NCBI RefSeq assembly: GCF_028553885.1
Contig: NZ_CP067169.1
Span: 372,001 to 436,000, forward strand
Direction: 5' to 3'
Source of the DNA: Paracoccus aestuarii
GTDB lineage: Bacteria > Pseudomonadota > Alphaproteobacteria > Rhodobacterales > Rhodobacteraceae
Length of the DNA: 64,000 nt
This document shows, piece after piece, positions 1 through 9,063 of this stretch. The position numbers and the translations under genes are program-made. The notes under the pieces were generated by a model. It had not been told where the DNA came from. It worked only from the letters and a program-made list of their open reading frames with translations, and ran no database searches. Every line of letters begins with the position of its first letter. Within the stretch, counting starts at the first letter, position 1.

Positions 1-782
1 GGCAGGTCGATGACGACCGTGTCGAAATCCTCGTGCTCGTGATCGTCGGCGCCGTCATGATGGCTGGGGCGGGCGTCCAGGTCATCCTCGGCGGCGCGGC
101 CCAGGCCCAGGATCAGGCGCGGATCCACCACGCCCTCGGTCACGGTCAGGATGGGCAGGGGGCGGGGCGCCTCGGCGGCGATGGCGTCCCGCGCGGCGGC
201 GACCCCCGCATCGCCCGCCAGATCCGCCTTGGTCAGCAGCACTACATCGGCGCAGGCGATCTGGTCGCCGAAGACCTCGGATAGGGGGGTCTCGTGGTCC
301 AGGCCCTCATCGGCGGCGCGCTGCGCGTCCACCGCCGCCACGTCGGGGGCGAACCGGCCCGCGGCCACCGCCTCGGCATCGGCCAGGGCGATGACGCCAT
401 CGACCGTGATCCGCAGCCGGATCGCGGGCCAGTCGAAGGCCTTGAGCAGCGGCTTGGGCAGCGCCAGACCCGAGGTCTCGATCAGGATGTGGTCGGGCCG
501 CCGCGGCAGAGCCATCAGCGATTCCAGCGTGGGGATGAAATCATCGGCCACGGTGCAGCAGATGCAGCCGTTCGACAGCTCCAGGATGTTCTCGGCCGGG
601 CAGGCCTCGTCGGCGCAGCCGCGCAGGATGTCGCCATCCACGCCCATCGTGCCGAATTCGTTGACGATCACCGCCAGACGCAGCCCGCCGGGATTGCGCA
701 GCAGGTGGCGGATCAGGGTCGTCTTGCCCGATCCCAGAAATCCGGTGATCACGGTGACGGGGGTCTTGGTCAGGTCGGTCAT
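1..782 (-). CDS. cobW: CobW-type metal-binding GTPase (3' end outside window)
   Basis: This is a G3E-family P-loop GTPase, a metallochaperone class linked to cobalamin synthesis. The start is the ATG at 780-782, and the reading frame stays open to the window edge, so the C-terminus is missing. The protein opens with an ITGFLGSGKTT Walker A loop (about residues 12-22). It then has the family hallmark GCICC (about 72-76), which binds metal, and a TKAD guanine-specificity motif. A His/Asp-rich stretch near the left window edge (translated from about positions 30-75) fits metal binding. It lies 2 nt downstream of a DUF1636 gene that is preceded by a cobalamin riboswitch, so expression is probably repressed by B12. 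The assignment to cobW rather than another G3E member such as a zinc chaperone rests on this context. Confidence 0.9.
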   Translation of the reverse strand, partial: MTDLTKTPVTVITGFLGSGKTTLIRHLLRNPGGLRLAVIVNEFGTMGVDGDILRGCADEACPAENILELSNGCICCTVADDFIPTLESLMALPRRPDHILIETSGLALPKPLLKAFDWPAIRLRITVDGVIALADAEAVAAGRFAPDVAAVDAQRAADEGLDHETPLSEVFGDQIACADVVLLTKADLAGDAGVAAARDAIAAEAPRPLPILTVTEGVVDPRLILGLGRAAEDDLDARPSHHDGADDHEHEDFDTVVIDL

Positions 783-784
783 GG

Positions 785-1144
785 TCACTCCTGCGGGGGG
801 ATGCGGGCAAGGCTCTGCTTGCGGAAGATGGCGGGGCGTTCGCGCCACGGCACGACCCCGTCGGCCGCGGCGGCATAGGCGGCGGCGCCCGACAGGATCT
901 GGGCCGCGTCGTCAGGCGTCAGGCGGCCATAGACATAGGACCACTTGGCCCGCCCCGACAGCGCGACGGCACAGCCCTGCGAACAGGCGGACAGGCATTC
1001 GACGGGGCGGATCCGGACCCCCGGCGGGGCATCGCCCGACAGCGCGGCCAACAGGCGCGCGCCCGCGCGGGGCGCGCAGGGATCGGGATCGTCATCGGGC
1101 AGGGTGCCGCGACAGGTGGTGCAGACATGCAGAACGGCGCGCAT
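785..1144 (-). CDS. DUF1636 ferredoxin-like metal-binding protein
   Basis: A 119-residue protein of the DUF1636 family, with a thioredoxin-like ferredoxin character. Cysteines at about positions 8, 11, 50, 54 and 58 (CTTC near the N-terminus and ECLSACSQGC in the middle) are suited to holding an Fe-S cluster. The ATG at 1142-1144 was chosen because an AAGGAG ribosome site precedes it. Longer in-frame starts would read through the riboswitch. The gene is first in a two-gene unit with cobW (2 nt apart) and follows the cobalamin riboswitch. DUF1636 genes are commonly found beside cobW in alphaproteobacterial B12 clusters. Its biochemical role is not established. Confidence 0.85.
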   Translation of the reverse strand: MRAVLHVCTTCRGTLPDDDPDPCAPRAGARLLAALSGDAPPGVRIRPVECLSACSQGCAVALSGRAKWSYVYGRLTPDDAAQILSGAAAYAAAADGVVPWRERPAIFRKQSLARIPPQE

Positions 1145-1251
1145 CGCGGCCCCTTTCTCCTTGCGGCAAAGGGGCGTCCGGAAGGTGCAGGCACGGGGCA
1201 TCCGGCCATCACCTGCCGGTTGCGAAACACCCCGTTCGCCCGTCATCATCC

Positions 1252-1431
1252 GGTGCTGGCAGGTCTCCCGGCTTGCGGATCCGGGGTTTCCCCCACGATC
1301 GCCCCCCTTCCCGGCCCTTGGGGGCCAGTGGATCGGGCGACCTCTCCGGTCACGGTCGCGGGGGCGGCTGCGCTTGGGGCCCTTTGGGGGGCCTTGTCGC
1401 ATTCCCTCTTCGCCTGTCATAGACAGGAACC
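1252..1431 (-). promoter_or_regulatory. Cobalamin riboswitch
   Basis: Read on the minus strand, the region begins GGTTCC and includes AAGAGGGAATGCG, then CCACTGGCCCC (B12-box region, plus coordinates 1321-1331). It ends AGCCGGGAGACCTGCC, the strongly conserved 3' signature of cobalamin riboswitches. The aptamer lies about 107 nt upstream of the DUF1636 start. It should lower expression of DUF1636-cobW when adenosylcobalamin is abundant. No clear intrinsic terminator follows, so control may act at translation initiation. Confidence 0.92.
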
Positions 1432-1489
1432 AACACGCCCGCGACCAAACCCCCGTCCCCGCCCATTGTCAACCGCAAGGAGCGACCGC

Positions 1490-2119
1490 ATGACGCAGAC
1501 CGACCCCATTCCCGAAGACGACCTGGCCCGCCACAGCCGCAAGATGGCCAAGAAGAAGGCCGCCCGCGACCGCATGATGGAAAGCCGCACCGGCGAGAAG
1601 GGGCTGGTGATCGTCCATACCGGGCCGGGCAAGGGCAAATCCTCCAGCGGCTTCGGGATGATCATGCGCTGCATCGCGCATCAGATGCCCTGCGCGGTGG
1701 TCCAGTTCATCAAGGGCGCGTGGGATACCGGCGAACGGCGCCTGCTGACCACGCATTTCGCGGGCCTTTGTCAGTTCCACGCGATGGGCGAGGGCTTCAC
1801 CTGGGAAACCCAGGACAAGTCGCGCGACATCGCCGCCGCCGCCGCGGGCTGGGACCGCGCCAAGGATCTGATCCGCGACCCCGCCATCCGCATGGTCCTG
1901 CTGGACGAGATCAACATCGCCTTCCGCTACGGCTATCTGGATGTGGCCGAGGTGCTGGCCTTTCTGGAGGCCGAGAAGCCGCCGATGACCCATGTCGTGC
2001 TGACCGGCCGCGGCGCGCCCGAGGCGCTGGTCGCCGCCGCCGATCTGGTGACCGAGATGACCCAGATCCGCCATCCCTTCCGTGCCGGGATCAAGGCGCA
2101 GCCGGGGGTGGAATACTGA
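1490..2119 (+). CDS. cobO: Corrinoid adenosyltransferase CobO
   Basis: ATP:cob(I)alamin / cob(I)yrinic acid a,c-diamide adenosyltransferase, which attaches the 5'-deoxyadenosyl ligand in the cobalamin pathway. The 209-residue product has the BtuR/CobO P-loop HTGPGKGKSSS (about 43-53), a VVQFIKG strand and a VLLDEIN motif. The C-terminus has HPFRAGIKAQPGVEY, the usual end of the family. The ATG at 1490 follows AAGGAG at a good distance. It is transcribed away from the riboswitch-controlled DUF1636-cobW unit, so a cobalamin theme spans both strands, but the riboswitch itself does not precede cobO. Confidence 0.95.
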   Translation: MTQTDPIPEDDLARHSRKMAKKKAARDRMMESRTGEKGLVIVHTGPGKGKSSSGFGMIMRCIAHQMPCAVVQFIKGAWDTGERRLLTTHFAGLCQFHAMGEGFTWETQDKSRDIAAAAAGWDRAKDLIRDPAIRMVLLDEINIAFRYGYLDVAEVLAFLEAEKPPMTHVVLTGRGAPEALVAAADLVTEMTQIRHPFRAGIKAQPGVEY

Positions 2120-2217
2120 TCCGTCGCGCCGCGGGGCAGAAAAACCTCACATCCCGGTGAACCGGGGCGGGGGCGGGCGGGTTCCCTTTGCGTCATCCAC
2201 GACCCGAAGGCCCGCCC

Positions 2218-2940
2218 ATGACCCTGCCCCCGCTGTCGCCCGATGCCGCGCTGTTCCTGGATTTCGACGGCTGCCTGGTGGATATCGCCCCGCGCCCCGA
2301 TGCGGTCCGGGTGACGGGTGCGCTGCGCGACCGGTTGGCGCGGCTGCATGACCGTCAGGGGGGCGCAGTGGCGCTGATCTCGGGGCGCGACGTGGCCGAT
2401 CTGCGCGGGCATCTGCCGGATTTCCCGGGCGTGGTCGCGGGCAGCCACGGGTCGGAGCTGTCCCTGCGCGCGGGCCATGTCCAAACCCTGCATCACGCCG
2501 AATTCGACGCGGCCGCGCTGCATGCCGACCTGCGCGCCCTGGCCGCCCCCCATCCCGCCCTGCTGGTCGAGGAGAAACCCCATGGCGGCGCCCTGCACTA
2601 CCGCGCCGCCCCGGAACTGGAACCCGAGGTGCGGCGCATCATGCAGGATCTGGCCGCCCGGAACCCGCATCTGATGCTGCAGCCCGCCAAGATGGCGCTG
2701 GAGCTGCGCCCCGCCGGTGTCGGCAAGGACAGCGCCCTGGCCCATCTGATGACGCTGGAGCCGTTCCACGGCCGCCTGCCGGTCTTTGCAGGCGACGACA
2801 CCACTGACGAACCCGCCATGGCCGAGGCGCAGTCGCGCGGCGGCATGGCCATCAAGATCGGCGAGGGCGCCACCGCGGCCGCCCATCGCCTGCCCGATCC
2901 CGCGGCCCTGGCCCTCTGGCTGGACCGCAGCCTGACCTGA
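2218..2940 (+). CDS. otsB: Trehalose-6-phosphate phosphatase
   Basis: HAD-superfamily phosphatase that converts trehalose 6-phosphate to trehalose, the second step of the OtsAB pathway. The product is 240 residues. The HAD motif I is DFDGCLVDI near the N-terminus, followed by ALISGRDV (motif II region) and a late VFAGDDTTDEPAM (motif III/IV). The ATG at 2218 was preferred over an in-frame TTG at 2188 because GAAGG precedes it and the protein then aligns with family length. It ends 11 nt before otsA, so the two genes are almost certainly co-transcribed, with the phosphatase first. Confidence 0.95.
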   Translation: MTLPPLSPDAALFLDFDGCLVDIAPRPDAVRVTGALRDRLARLHDRQGGAVALISGRDVADLRGHLPDFPGVVAGSHGSELSLRAGHVQTLHHAEFDAAALHADLRALAAPHPALLVEEKPHGGALHYRAAPELEPEVRRIMQDLAARNPHLMLQPAKMALELRPAGVGKDSALAHLMTLEPFHGRLPVFAGDDTTDEPAMAEAQSRGGMAIKIGEGATAAAHRLPDPAALALWLDRSLT

Positions 2941-2951
2941 GGAGCCTGCCG

Positions 2952-4295
2952 ATGTCCCGCCTGATCGTCGTGTCGAACCGCCTTCCCTTGGGGGATGCGC
3001 CATCCGGCGGGCTGGTCGTCGCCCTGCAGGACGCGCTGAAATCATCGGGCGGGGTCTGGGTGGGGTTTTCCGGCGAGGTGACGCCGGATGCGGAACCCGC
3101 GCTGCGCAGCCATCCGGGCGCGGCCTTCCAGCGCCTGTCCTTCGACCTGACGCCGGATGAACACGAGACCTATTACCTGGGCTATTCCAACTCGATCCTC
3201 TGGCCGGTCTGTCATGGGCGGCCCAGCCTGACGCGGATCCTGCCGGAATATCTGGACGGCTATGACCGGGTGAATGCCCGCATCGCGCGGATGCTGGCGC
3301 GGGAGCTGCGCCCCGACGACCGCATCTGGGTGCAGGATTACCACCTGTTCCCGCTGGCCGCGCATCTGCGCGCCCTGGGCGTCACGGCGCGGATCGGGCA
3401 TTTCCTGCACATCTCCTTTCCGGGACCGGGCGATTGCGCGGCCCTGCCCAATCCGGGCCAGCTGTTCGACTGGCTGTCCCATTACGACCTGATCGGGTTC
3501 CAGGCGGAACGCGACCTGGGGGCGTTCGCCGAAAGCGCGCGCCAGCTGGCCGGGGCCGATCCCGCCGATCCGCGGCATTTCGATCTGTGCGGCCGCCGCG
3601 TCCGGGCGGGGGTGTTTCCCATCGGCATCGACGCCGACAGTTTCATGGCCGAGGCCGCCTGCGCCCCTGACAGCGACCGCATGCGCAGCCTGACCGGCGC
3701 CAAGATGATGATCGGCGTGGACCGGCTGGATTACTCCAAGGGCATCCCGCAGCGGTTCCGCGCCTATCAGCTGTTGCTGGACAAGATCCCTGACCTGCAT
3801 GAAAAGATCAGCTTTCTGCAGATCGCGCCGCCCACCCGGGGCGAGGTCGAGGCCTATCAGACCATCCGCGAGGAGACCGAGCATCTGGCCGGGCGCATCA
3901 ACGGCCAGTTCGCGACGCTGAACTGGACGCCGATCCGCTTCATCCACCGGCCCTTTCCGCGCCCGGTCCTGGCGGGCCTTTATCGTCAGGCGCGCATCGG
4001 GCTGGTCACGCCCCTGGCCGACGGGATGAACCTGGTGGCCAAGGAATATGTCGCGGCCCAGGACCCGCAGGATCCCGGCGTGCTGATCCTGTCGCGCTTT
4101 GCCGGCGCGGCCGAGACGATGCAGCAGGCGCTGGTCATCAACCCCCATGACCCGACCGAGATGGCCGCCGCCATGGCCGAGGCGATGCGCATGTCTAAAT
4201 CCGAACGCCGCGACCAGCACGCGGCCCTGCTGCGCGATGTGGTCGATCATGACGTGGCATGGTGGTCGGACAGCTATCTGAAGACGCTCGGCTGA
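2952..4295 (+). CDS. otsA: Trehalose-6-phosphate synthase
   Basis: GT20 retaining glycosyltransferase that makes trehalose 6-phosphate from UDP-glucose and glucose 6-phosphate. The 447-residue protein starts with VVSNRLP. It then shows WVQDYHLFPLAAHLR, GRxRVRAGVFPIGID, the GVDRLDYSKGIPQR active-site stretch and DGMNLVAKEYVAAQ. All are characteristic of OtsA, and the length is normal. A GGAG site precedes the ATG. It is paired with otsB upstream. Trehalose here would act as an osmotic and desiccation protectant, matching the osmoprotectant transporter found later in the window. Confidence 0.96.
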   Translation: MSRLIVVSNRLPLGDAPSGGLVVALQDALKSSGGVWVGFSGEVTPDAEPALRSHPGAAFQRLSFDLTPDEHETYYLGYSNSILWPVCHGRPSLTRILPEYLDGYDRVNARIARMLARELRPDDRIWVQDYHLFPLAAHLRALGVTARIGHFLHISFPGPGDCAALPNPGQLFDWLSHYDLIGFQAERDLGAFAESARQLAGADPADPRHFDLCGRRVRAGVFPIGIDADSFMAEAACAPDSDRMRSLTGAKMMIGVDRLDYSKGIPQRFRAYQLLLDKIPDLHEKISFLQIAPPTRGEVEAYQTIREETEHLAGRINGQFATLNWTPIRFIHRPFPRPVLAGLYRQARIGLVTPLADGMNLVAKEYVAAQDPQDPGVLILSRFAGAAETMQQALVINPHDPTEMAAAMAEAMRMSKSERRDQHAALLRDVVDHDVAWWSDSYLKTLG

Positions 4296-4303
4296 GCGCG
4301 GAC

Positions 4304-4320
4304 TGCCCGTTTCGCGGGCA
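4304..4320 (+). terminator. Hairpin after otsA
   Basis: A perfect 6-bp stem (TGCCCG and CGGGCA around a TTTCG loop) lies 8 nt after the otsA stop. No T-run follows, so it is at most a weak or factor-assisted terminator. The rest of the 237-nt convergent gap before aroQ shows no gene. Confidence 0.4.
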
Positions 4321-4532
4321 AACGCCGCCCATGCTGCGCCGCGGCGCGGCAGAGGCGGTTTCCGGGCGCCGCGACGCGGGGCGATGCGGGACGAATCACA
4401 CGGCGGCGGGCAGGGTGGGGACATGAAGCCAATGGCTTTTGTGCGTCCTCCTCGGGTGCCCCGCATCGGGTGCCGCGCCGTCGGTCCTGCCGCAACCCTC
4501 CTCCCTGCGGCCGGGCCGGCGGCTTCTTTTCG

Positions 4533-4958
4533 TCAGATCAGCCCGGCCACATGGCGGATCGCGGCCACATAGCCGCCCAAGCCCAGACCGGCGATCACCC
4601 CGTCCGCGCGATGCGAGACATAGGAATGATGCCGGAAGGCCTCGCGCTTGTGGACCTGGCTGATATGGACCTCGATCACCGGGCCGTCGAAGGCGTTCAG
4701 CGCATCCAGCACCGCGACCGAGGTATGGGTCAGGGCTGCGGGGTTGATGACGATGGCCGCGGCCTCCTGCCGGGCCTCGTGGATCCAGTCGACGATCTGG
4801 CCTTCCCAGTTGGATTGCAGAAAGCGGATGTCATGGGGGCGGGCGGCCTCGCGGCACAGCGCCTCCAGATCGGCCAGGGTCTCGCGGCCATAGATCTCGG
4901 GCTGGCGCATGCCCAGCAGGTTCAGGTTCGGGCCGTTCAGGACATGGATCAGCGGCAT
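4533..4958 (-). CDS. aroQ: Type II 3-dehydroquinate dehydratase
   Basis: Catalyses dehydration of 3-dehydroquinate to 3-dehydroshikimate in the shikimate pathway. The 141-residue length and the sequence [18 protein letters not shown] at the N-terminus are those of the dodecameric type II enzyme. The catalytic tyrosine is the one in that motif. Further motifs are [31 protein letters not shown] and [20 protein letters not shown] with its catalytic histidine region. AAGGGG precedes the ATG. It is last in a minus-strand run after the asparaginase gene (39 nt gap). Confidence 0.96.
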   Translation of the reverse strand: MPLIHVLNGPNLNLLGMRQPEIYGRETLADLEALCREAARPHDIRFLQSNWEGQIVDWIHEARQEAAAIVINPAALTHTSVAVLDALNAFDGPVIEVHISQVHKREAFRHHSYVSHRADGVIAGLGLGGYVAAIRHVAGLI

Positions 4959-4997
4959 CGGATTTCCCCTTGGTTCCCGGAACCCTGCTAGCGGATC

Positions 4998-6443
4998 TCA
5001 GCCCGCCAGCGCAATGACCGGCGCGGCGCGGCCCGCCGGATCGACCAGGACCAGCCCCTCGGCCGTCAGGACCGGCACCGCCCCCGGCGCGGGATCCGAC
5101 GCCCAGGCCACCGCCCCGTCGGGCGCGATCAGCGCCAGCCGGTCGCCCCGCATGGCCAGCCGCCCTGGCCCGGGGGTCTGCCACAGGGCCCGGGCCCCGC
5201 GGATCAGCCGGGGGCCTGTCGCGGGGTCGTTTTCCAGCCTCAGGGGCGCGTCCGCCGCCTCCAGCGCCTGACCGGGCCAGAGCGCGGGGTCGATCCGGTC
5301 GCGGGGCGTGCATTCGCCCGTCAGGCTGCGGGCCAGCATCGCGCGCGGATCGGGCGTGGCCGGATCGGCGTTCAGGATCATCAACTTGGCCAGCGCCGCC
5401 ACCGGCGTCATGTCGCCCGCGGCCACCGCCCCGGTCCCCGCGATCCAGGCCCCGGCGGCATAGTCGAAGGCGCCCACCTGGCCGCCCACCGCGCGGCTGG
5501 CGATCAGCACCGGCACCCGCGCCGCCCCGATCGCATCGGCCAGCGCGCCCGCGCCTTGGGGCAAGTTGCCCGCGCCGAACCCCTCCAGGATCAGGCCGGT
5601 CGCGCCTTGGTCCAGCGCGGCCCGCACCATCTGGGCCAGCAGGGAGCGGTCGGCGCGGTGATCGGCGGGCAGGGCGGGGATCTGGACGATGCGCTGATCG
5701 TCGATCCGCGCCGCGATCCTGTCCAGCCGCTCCAGCGCCCGCGCCCGCGCAACCGCATCATCCAGCGCTAGGTCGGGCGCGGCGGGGCCGGGCAGGGGCG
5801 CCACCCCCATGCGGATGCCGATGCCGCGTTCCGCCAAGGCCCCCAGATGCGGGCTGTCGAAACCCGCAAATCCGGTGGTCGAGACCTTCAGCGCCCGGTT
5901 GCCGCGCAGCAGGCGGCCGTCGAAGAACAGCCCGACCTCGGGCAGGCGCAGGCGCGTCATCTCCAGCGCGCCGGTCAGGTTGGCCAGCGCGTCGCTGCCC
6001 GCGTTCAGGACCAGCCCCTGGCCCGTGTCGCGGAACAGGGGCAGCTGCGCGCCGGTCAGGATCACCGGCTTGGACAGGGCCGCCCGCGCCATGCCGACCG
6101 CATCGGGGACGTTCAGCAGCAAGGGCAGCGCCGCGCCGGTGTAGTCCATCGTGTCGGTGCCATGCAGGATGACGAAGCCGTCATGGCGGTCATAGAGGTC
6201 CAGCACCCGCCGCGCGATGCGGCACCAGTCCGAGGGGCGCAGATCCGTGCTATCCAGCACCCCCGAGGCGCTGTCGAAGCGCAGGCCCGTGTCGAAATGC
6301 AGATCCATCCCCGGCAGGGCCGCCTGCAGCGCCGGTCCCAGGATGGCGCGGGCCGCATCGGCAAAGCGTGCCGCGGGCATGGGCGCCAAGGGCGTGCCGG
6401 TGCAGGCGATCGTGCCGCCCGTGTTGAAGATGCAGATCCGCAT
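4998..6443 (-). CDS. L-asparaginase with C-terminal extension
   Basis: Hydrolyses asparagine to aspartate and ammonia. The N-terminal two-thirds is a classic bacterial asparaginase: FNTGGTIACTG (first catalytic threonine) and ILHGTDTMDYTGAAL (second catalytic threonine with its Asp), then TGAQLPLF and LEGFGAGNLP. There is no signal peptide, so it is cytoplasmic. The protein is 481 residues, against roughly 330-350 for the family. From about residue 375 it carries an extra segment of roughly 100 residues rich in short beta-like stretches, with no motif I recognise. It starts 10 nt after the upstream deacetylase gene ends, implying co-transcription. Confidence 0.85.
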   Translation of the reverse strand: MRICIFNTGGTIACTGTPLAPMPAARFADAARAILGPALQAALPGMDLHFDTGLRFDSASGVLDSTDLRPSDWCRIARRVLDLYDRHDGFVILHGTDTMDYTGAALPLLLNVPDAVGMARAALSKPVILTGAQLPLFRDTGQGLVLNAGSDALANLTGALEMTRLRLPEVGLFFDGRLLRGNRALKVSTTGFAGFDSPHLGALAERGIGIRMGVAPLPGPAAPDLALDDAVARARALERLDRIAARIDDQRIVQIPALPADHRADRSLLAQMVRAALDQGATGLILEGFGAGNLPQGAGALADAIGAARVPVLIASRAVGGQVGAFDYAAGAWIAGTGAVAAGDMTPVAALAKLMILNADPATPDPRAMLARSLTGECTPRDRIDPALWPGQALEAADAPLRLENDPATGPRLIRGARALWQTPGPGRLAMRGDRLALIAPDGAVAWASDPAPGAVPVLTAEGLVLVDPAGRAAPVIALAG

Positions 6444-6453
6444 GACGCCCCCT

Positions 6454-7476
6454 TCAGCCGGCCTCGATCCACCCCCCGAGGAAGCTGGCCAGATTGCGGG
6501 TCAGGTCCTCGGACAGGTAGCCGCCCTCTTGCACGATGACGGTGGGCAGGCCAAGCGCCCGGATGCGCGCCGCCGCCCGCGCAAAGCCCGGCGTCGTGAC
6601 GCGCAGCCCGCGGAAGGGGTCGTTCTCATGCGCGTCGAGGCCCAAGGCCAGGACCAGCGCGCCCGGCGCGAAATCGCGGATGCGCGCCAGCCCTTGGTCG
6701 ATGGCCGCCAGCCAGGCCTCGTCGCCCGAGCCGATGGGCAAGGGCAGGTTCAGGTTCGCGCCGTAGCCTGTCTCATGCGCATGGCCCAGATAGAACGGGT
6801 AGAAATTGTCCGGATCGGCATGGACCGAGACGGTCAGCACATCGGCGCGGTCGAAGAAGATCGCCTGCGTGCCGTTGCCGTGATGCACGTCGATATCCAG
6901 GATCGCCACCCGGTCATGGCGCCCGCGCAGGGCCTGGGCCGCGATGGCGGAATTGTTCAGAAAGCAATGTCCCCCGGCCGTATCCGCATCCGCATGATGC
7001 CCCGGCGGACGGCACAGCGCATAGGCCGCCCCCGCCCCCGCCATCACCGCATCCGCCGCCGCCAACGCGGTGTCCACGCCGCGCAGCGCCGCCGCCCAGG
7101 TGTCACGCCCCAGGGGGCAGCCCGTATCGCCCATATGCCAGCCCGCCCGCCCGGTGATGCCGGACGGATAGGTCGCGCCGGCCTTCTGCGGATGCAGGTT
7201 CGCCACCACCTCCGGCCCCGCGCCCGAGGCCTGCTGCCAATCCTGCCAGCCGGTCTCAAGAAACCGCAGATAGCGGTCGGTATGGATGGCGCGCATGGGC
7301 GCTTGGTCGGCGCTTGGCGGCGTCAGGACATCAAGGCCCGCCGCGCGGATCCCCGCCAGCAGGCGGTCGGCGCGTTCGGGGGTTTCCTTGTTCGCCATCA
7401 CGACGCCGCGCAGCATCCAGAAGCGCGGGTCATGGGCGGCGGTCTCGGGTGCGTAGAAGCAGGGCAGGTCGGTCAT
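6454..7476 (-). CDS. Histone-deacetylase-family hydrolase, acetylpolyamine amidohydrolase type
   Basis: A zinc-dependent deacetylase of the arginase/HDAC fold, 340 residues. The motifs are RPPGHHADAD (tandem catalytic histidines), ILDIDVHHGNGTQ (Asp and His zinc ligands), LALGLDAHENDP (third zinc ligand) and VIVQEGGYL. The N-terminus (FYAPETAAHDPRFWMLRG) resembles bacterial acetylpolyamine amidohydrolases, so acetylated polyamines or similar small amides are the likeliest substrates. The substrate itself cannot be read from the sequence. It follows the DUF924 gene and precedes the asparaginase gene by 10 nt. A second, different HDAC-family gene lies at 44488-45402. Confidence 0.88.
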   Translation of the reverse strand: MTDLPCFYAPETAAHDPRFWMLRGVVMANKETPERADRLLAGIRAAGLDVLTPPSADQAPMRAIHTDRYLRFLETGWQDWQQASGAGPEVVANLHPQKAGATYPSGITGRAGWHMGDTGCPLGRDTWAAALRGVDTALAAADAVMAGAGAAYALCRPPGHHADADTAGGHCFLNNSAIAAQALRGRHDRVAILDIDVHHGNGTQAIFFDRADVLTVSVHADPDNFYPFYLGHAHETGYGANLNLPLPIGSGDEAWLAAIDQGLARIRDFAPGALVLALGLDAHENDPFRGLRVTTPGFARAAARIRALGLPTVIVQEGGYLSEDLTRNLASFLGGWIEAG

Positions 7477-7514
7477 GGCGCGAAGGCTAGGGGGCCTTCG
7501 CGCCGCTGTAAATG

Positions 7515-8057
7515 TCAGAAGCCGGAATGGGTTTTCAGGAACTCGGCCTCCTCGGGCGTGCTGTCGCGGCCCAGGATCGCGTTGCGATGGGGGAACCGGC
7601 CGAAGCGCTGGACGATGTCGCGATGCTCGCGCGCGAAATGCAGCGAATTCTCGTTACCGAGCGCCTCGTAAAGCTCGACCGAGCGGTCCTGCACGTCCCG
7701 GTCCTCGGCATGCATGAAGGGCAGATAGAAGAACTGCCGCTGCTCGGGGGTCATGGCTTGGTCATGGCCCTTCTCGATGGCGGTGCGGGCATGATCCAGC
7801 GCCAGATCGTCGCTTTCGAAGGCGCGCGGGCCGCCGCGAAAGATGTTGCGCGGGAACTGGTCCAGCGCGATCACCAGCGCCAGCGCGCTTTCGGGGGCGG
7901 CGATCCAGTCGTCCAGATGACCGGCCTGCGCGGCCTCATGCGTTTCGGCGAAGCGGGCGGTGATCTCGCGGTCGATATCGTCGGACTTGGCGAACCAGTA
8001 GCGGCTCATCTGGTCCGAGAACCAGAAATCCAGGATCTCCTGCGGGGTCTTGGTCAT
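7515..8057 (-). CDS. DUF924 family protein
   Basis: A 180-residue member of the DUF924 family, recognised by the EILDFWF start and the DQFPRNIFRG motif in the middle, followed by FFYLPFMHAED. The fold is alpha-helical and TPR-like in known members; the function is not known. The ATG follows 13 nt after the end of the pirin gene, suggesting one transcript with it and with the deacetylase gene downstream (38 nt gap). Confidence 0.88.
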   Translation of the reverse strand: MTKTPQEILDFWFSDQMSRYWFAKSDDIDREITARFAETHEAAQAGHLDDWIAAPESALALVIALDQFPRNIFRGGPRAFESDDLALDHARTAIEKGHDQAMTPEQRQFFYLPFMHAEDRDVQDRSVELYEALGNENSLHFAREHRDIVQRFGRFPHRNAILGRDSTPEEAEFLKTHSGF

Positions 8058-8070
8058 GGCATGGCCTTCC

Positions 8071-9003
8071 TTAGGGCAAGGGAATGTGGTCGTCGCGGTC
8101 GCCCACGGGCAGGTCGAAGAGACCCTGCCCCCAACGCCCCTCGCGCCATTCGCGTTTCGCCTCCTCGATGCGCTCGCGCGATGAGGCGACGAAATTCCAC
8201 CAGATATGGCGCGGCCCGTTCAGCGTCGCCCCGCCAAGCGCCATCAGCCGCGCGCCCCGGTCGCCCGCCTGCACGGTGATCCGGTCGCCGGGGCGGAACA
8301 CCATCATCTGCCCGGCCTGGTATTCCTGACCGGCGACGCTGACGCTGCCCTCGGTGATATACAGACCGCGATCCTCGTGATTGTCGGGCAGGGGAAAACG
8401 CGCCCGCGCCTCCAGCGCGACGTCCAGATAGAAGGTCTCGGAATGCATGGTCGCGGGCGCGCGTTCGCCATAGGCGTTGCCCAGGATCAGCCGGGCGGTG
8501 ATGCCTTGGTCGCGGATCTCGGGCAGGGCTGCGGCCGCGTGATGTTCGAAGCTGGGGGCGTCATCCTCGTGATCCTCGGGCAGGGCGATCCAGGTCTGGA
8601 TGCCCAACAGGCTGCTGGGACCGGCGCGCACCGCCTCGGGGCTGCGTTCGGAATGGGTCACGCCGCGCCCCGCCACCATCCAGTTCAGCGCGCCCGGCGT
8701 GATGATCTGGTCCGCGCCGGTGCTGTCGCGATGCTGAAAGCTGCCGCGATAGAGGTATGTCACCGTGCCCAGCCCGATATGCGGATGCGGGCGCACGTCG
8801 ATGCCCTGATCGGTCAGGAACTCGGCCGGGCCCATCTGGTCGAAGAAGATGAACGGCCCGACCATCTGGCGTTTGGGCGCGGGAAGGGCGCGGCGCACCT
8901 CGAACCCGCCCAGATCGCGGGCGCGGGGGATGATCAGCGTCTCGATGGCGTCTGCGCCGACCGCGTCGGGGCAGCCGGGGGTCAAGGCGGGGTTCCAGCT
9001 CAT
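8071..9003 (-). CDS. Pirin family protein
   Basis: A 310-residue cupin-type protein of the pirin family. It shows the N-terminal iron-binding block DVRPHPHIGLGTVTYLYRG and HRDSTGADQIITPGALNWMVAGRGVTHSERSP. It also has the C-terminal pirin cupin with FRPGDRITVQAGDRGARLMALGG. Some bacterial pirins have quercetin 2,3-dioxygenase activity. Its promoter region faces the VOC-hydrolase fusion gene and contains the LysR-type dyad at 9064-9086. It may therefore belong to the same aromatic or quinone stress response, which is inference. Confidence 0.9.
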   Translation of the reverse strand: MSWNPALTPGCPDAVGADAIETLIIPRARDLGGFEVRRALPAPKRQMVGPFIFFDQMGPAEFLTDQGIDVRPHPHIGLGTVTYLYRGSFQHRDSTGADQIITPGALNWMVAGRGVTHSERSPEAVRAGPSSLLGIQTWIALPEDHEDDAPSFEHHAAAALPEIRDQGITARLILGNAYGERAPATMHSETFYLDVALEARARFPLPDNHEDRGLYITEGSVSVAGQEYQAGQMMVFRPGDRITVQAGDRGARLMALGGATLNGPRHIWWNFVASSRERIEEAKREWREGRWGQGLFDLPVGDRDDHIPLP

Positions 9004-9063
9004 GCGTTCCTCCTGGTGCTGATCTCAAGGGTGGGGCCTTGCGCGGCCCGGGGCAAGCGATCC

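Noticed and set aside
151..1422. A long plus-strand reading frame opposite cobW and the riboswitch
   Set aside because: Its translation is Arg/Ala/Pro/Ser-rich shadow sequence with no family features; the minus strand carries clear CobW and DUF1636 proteins and a riboswitch.
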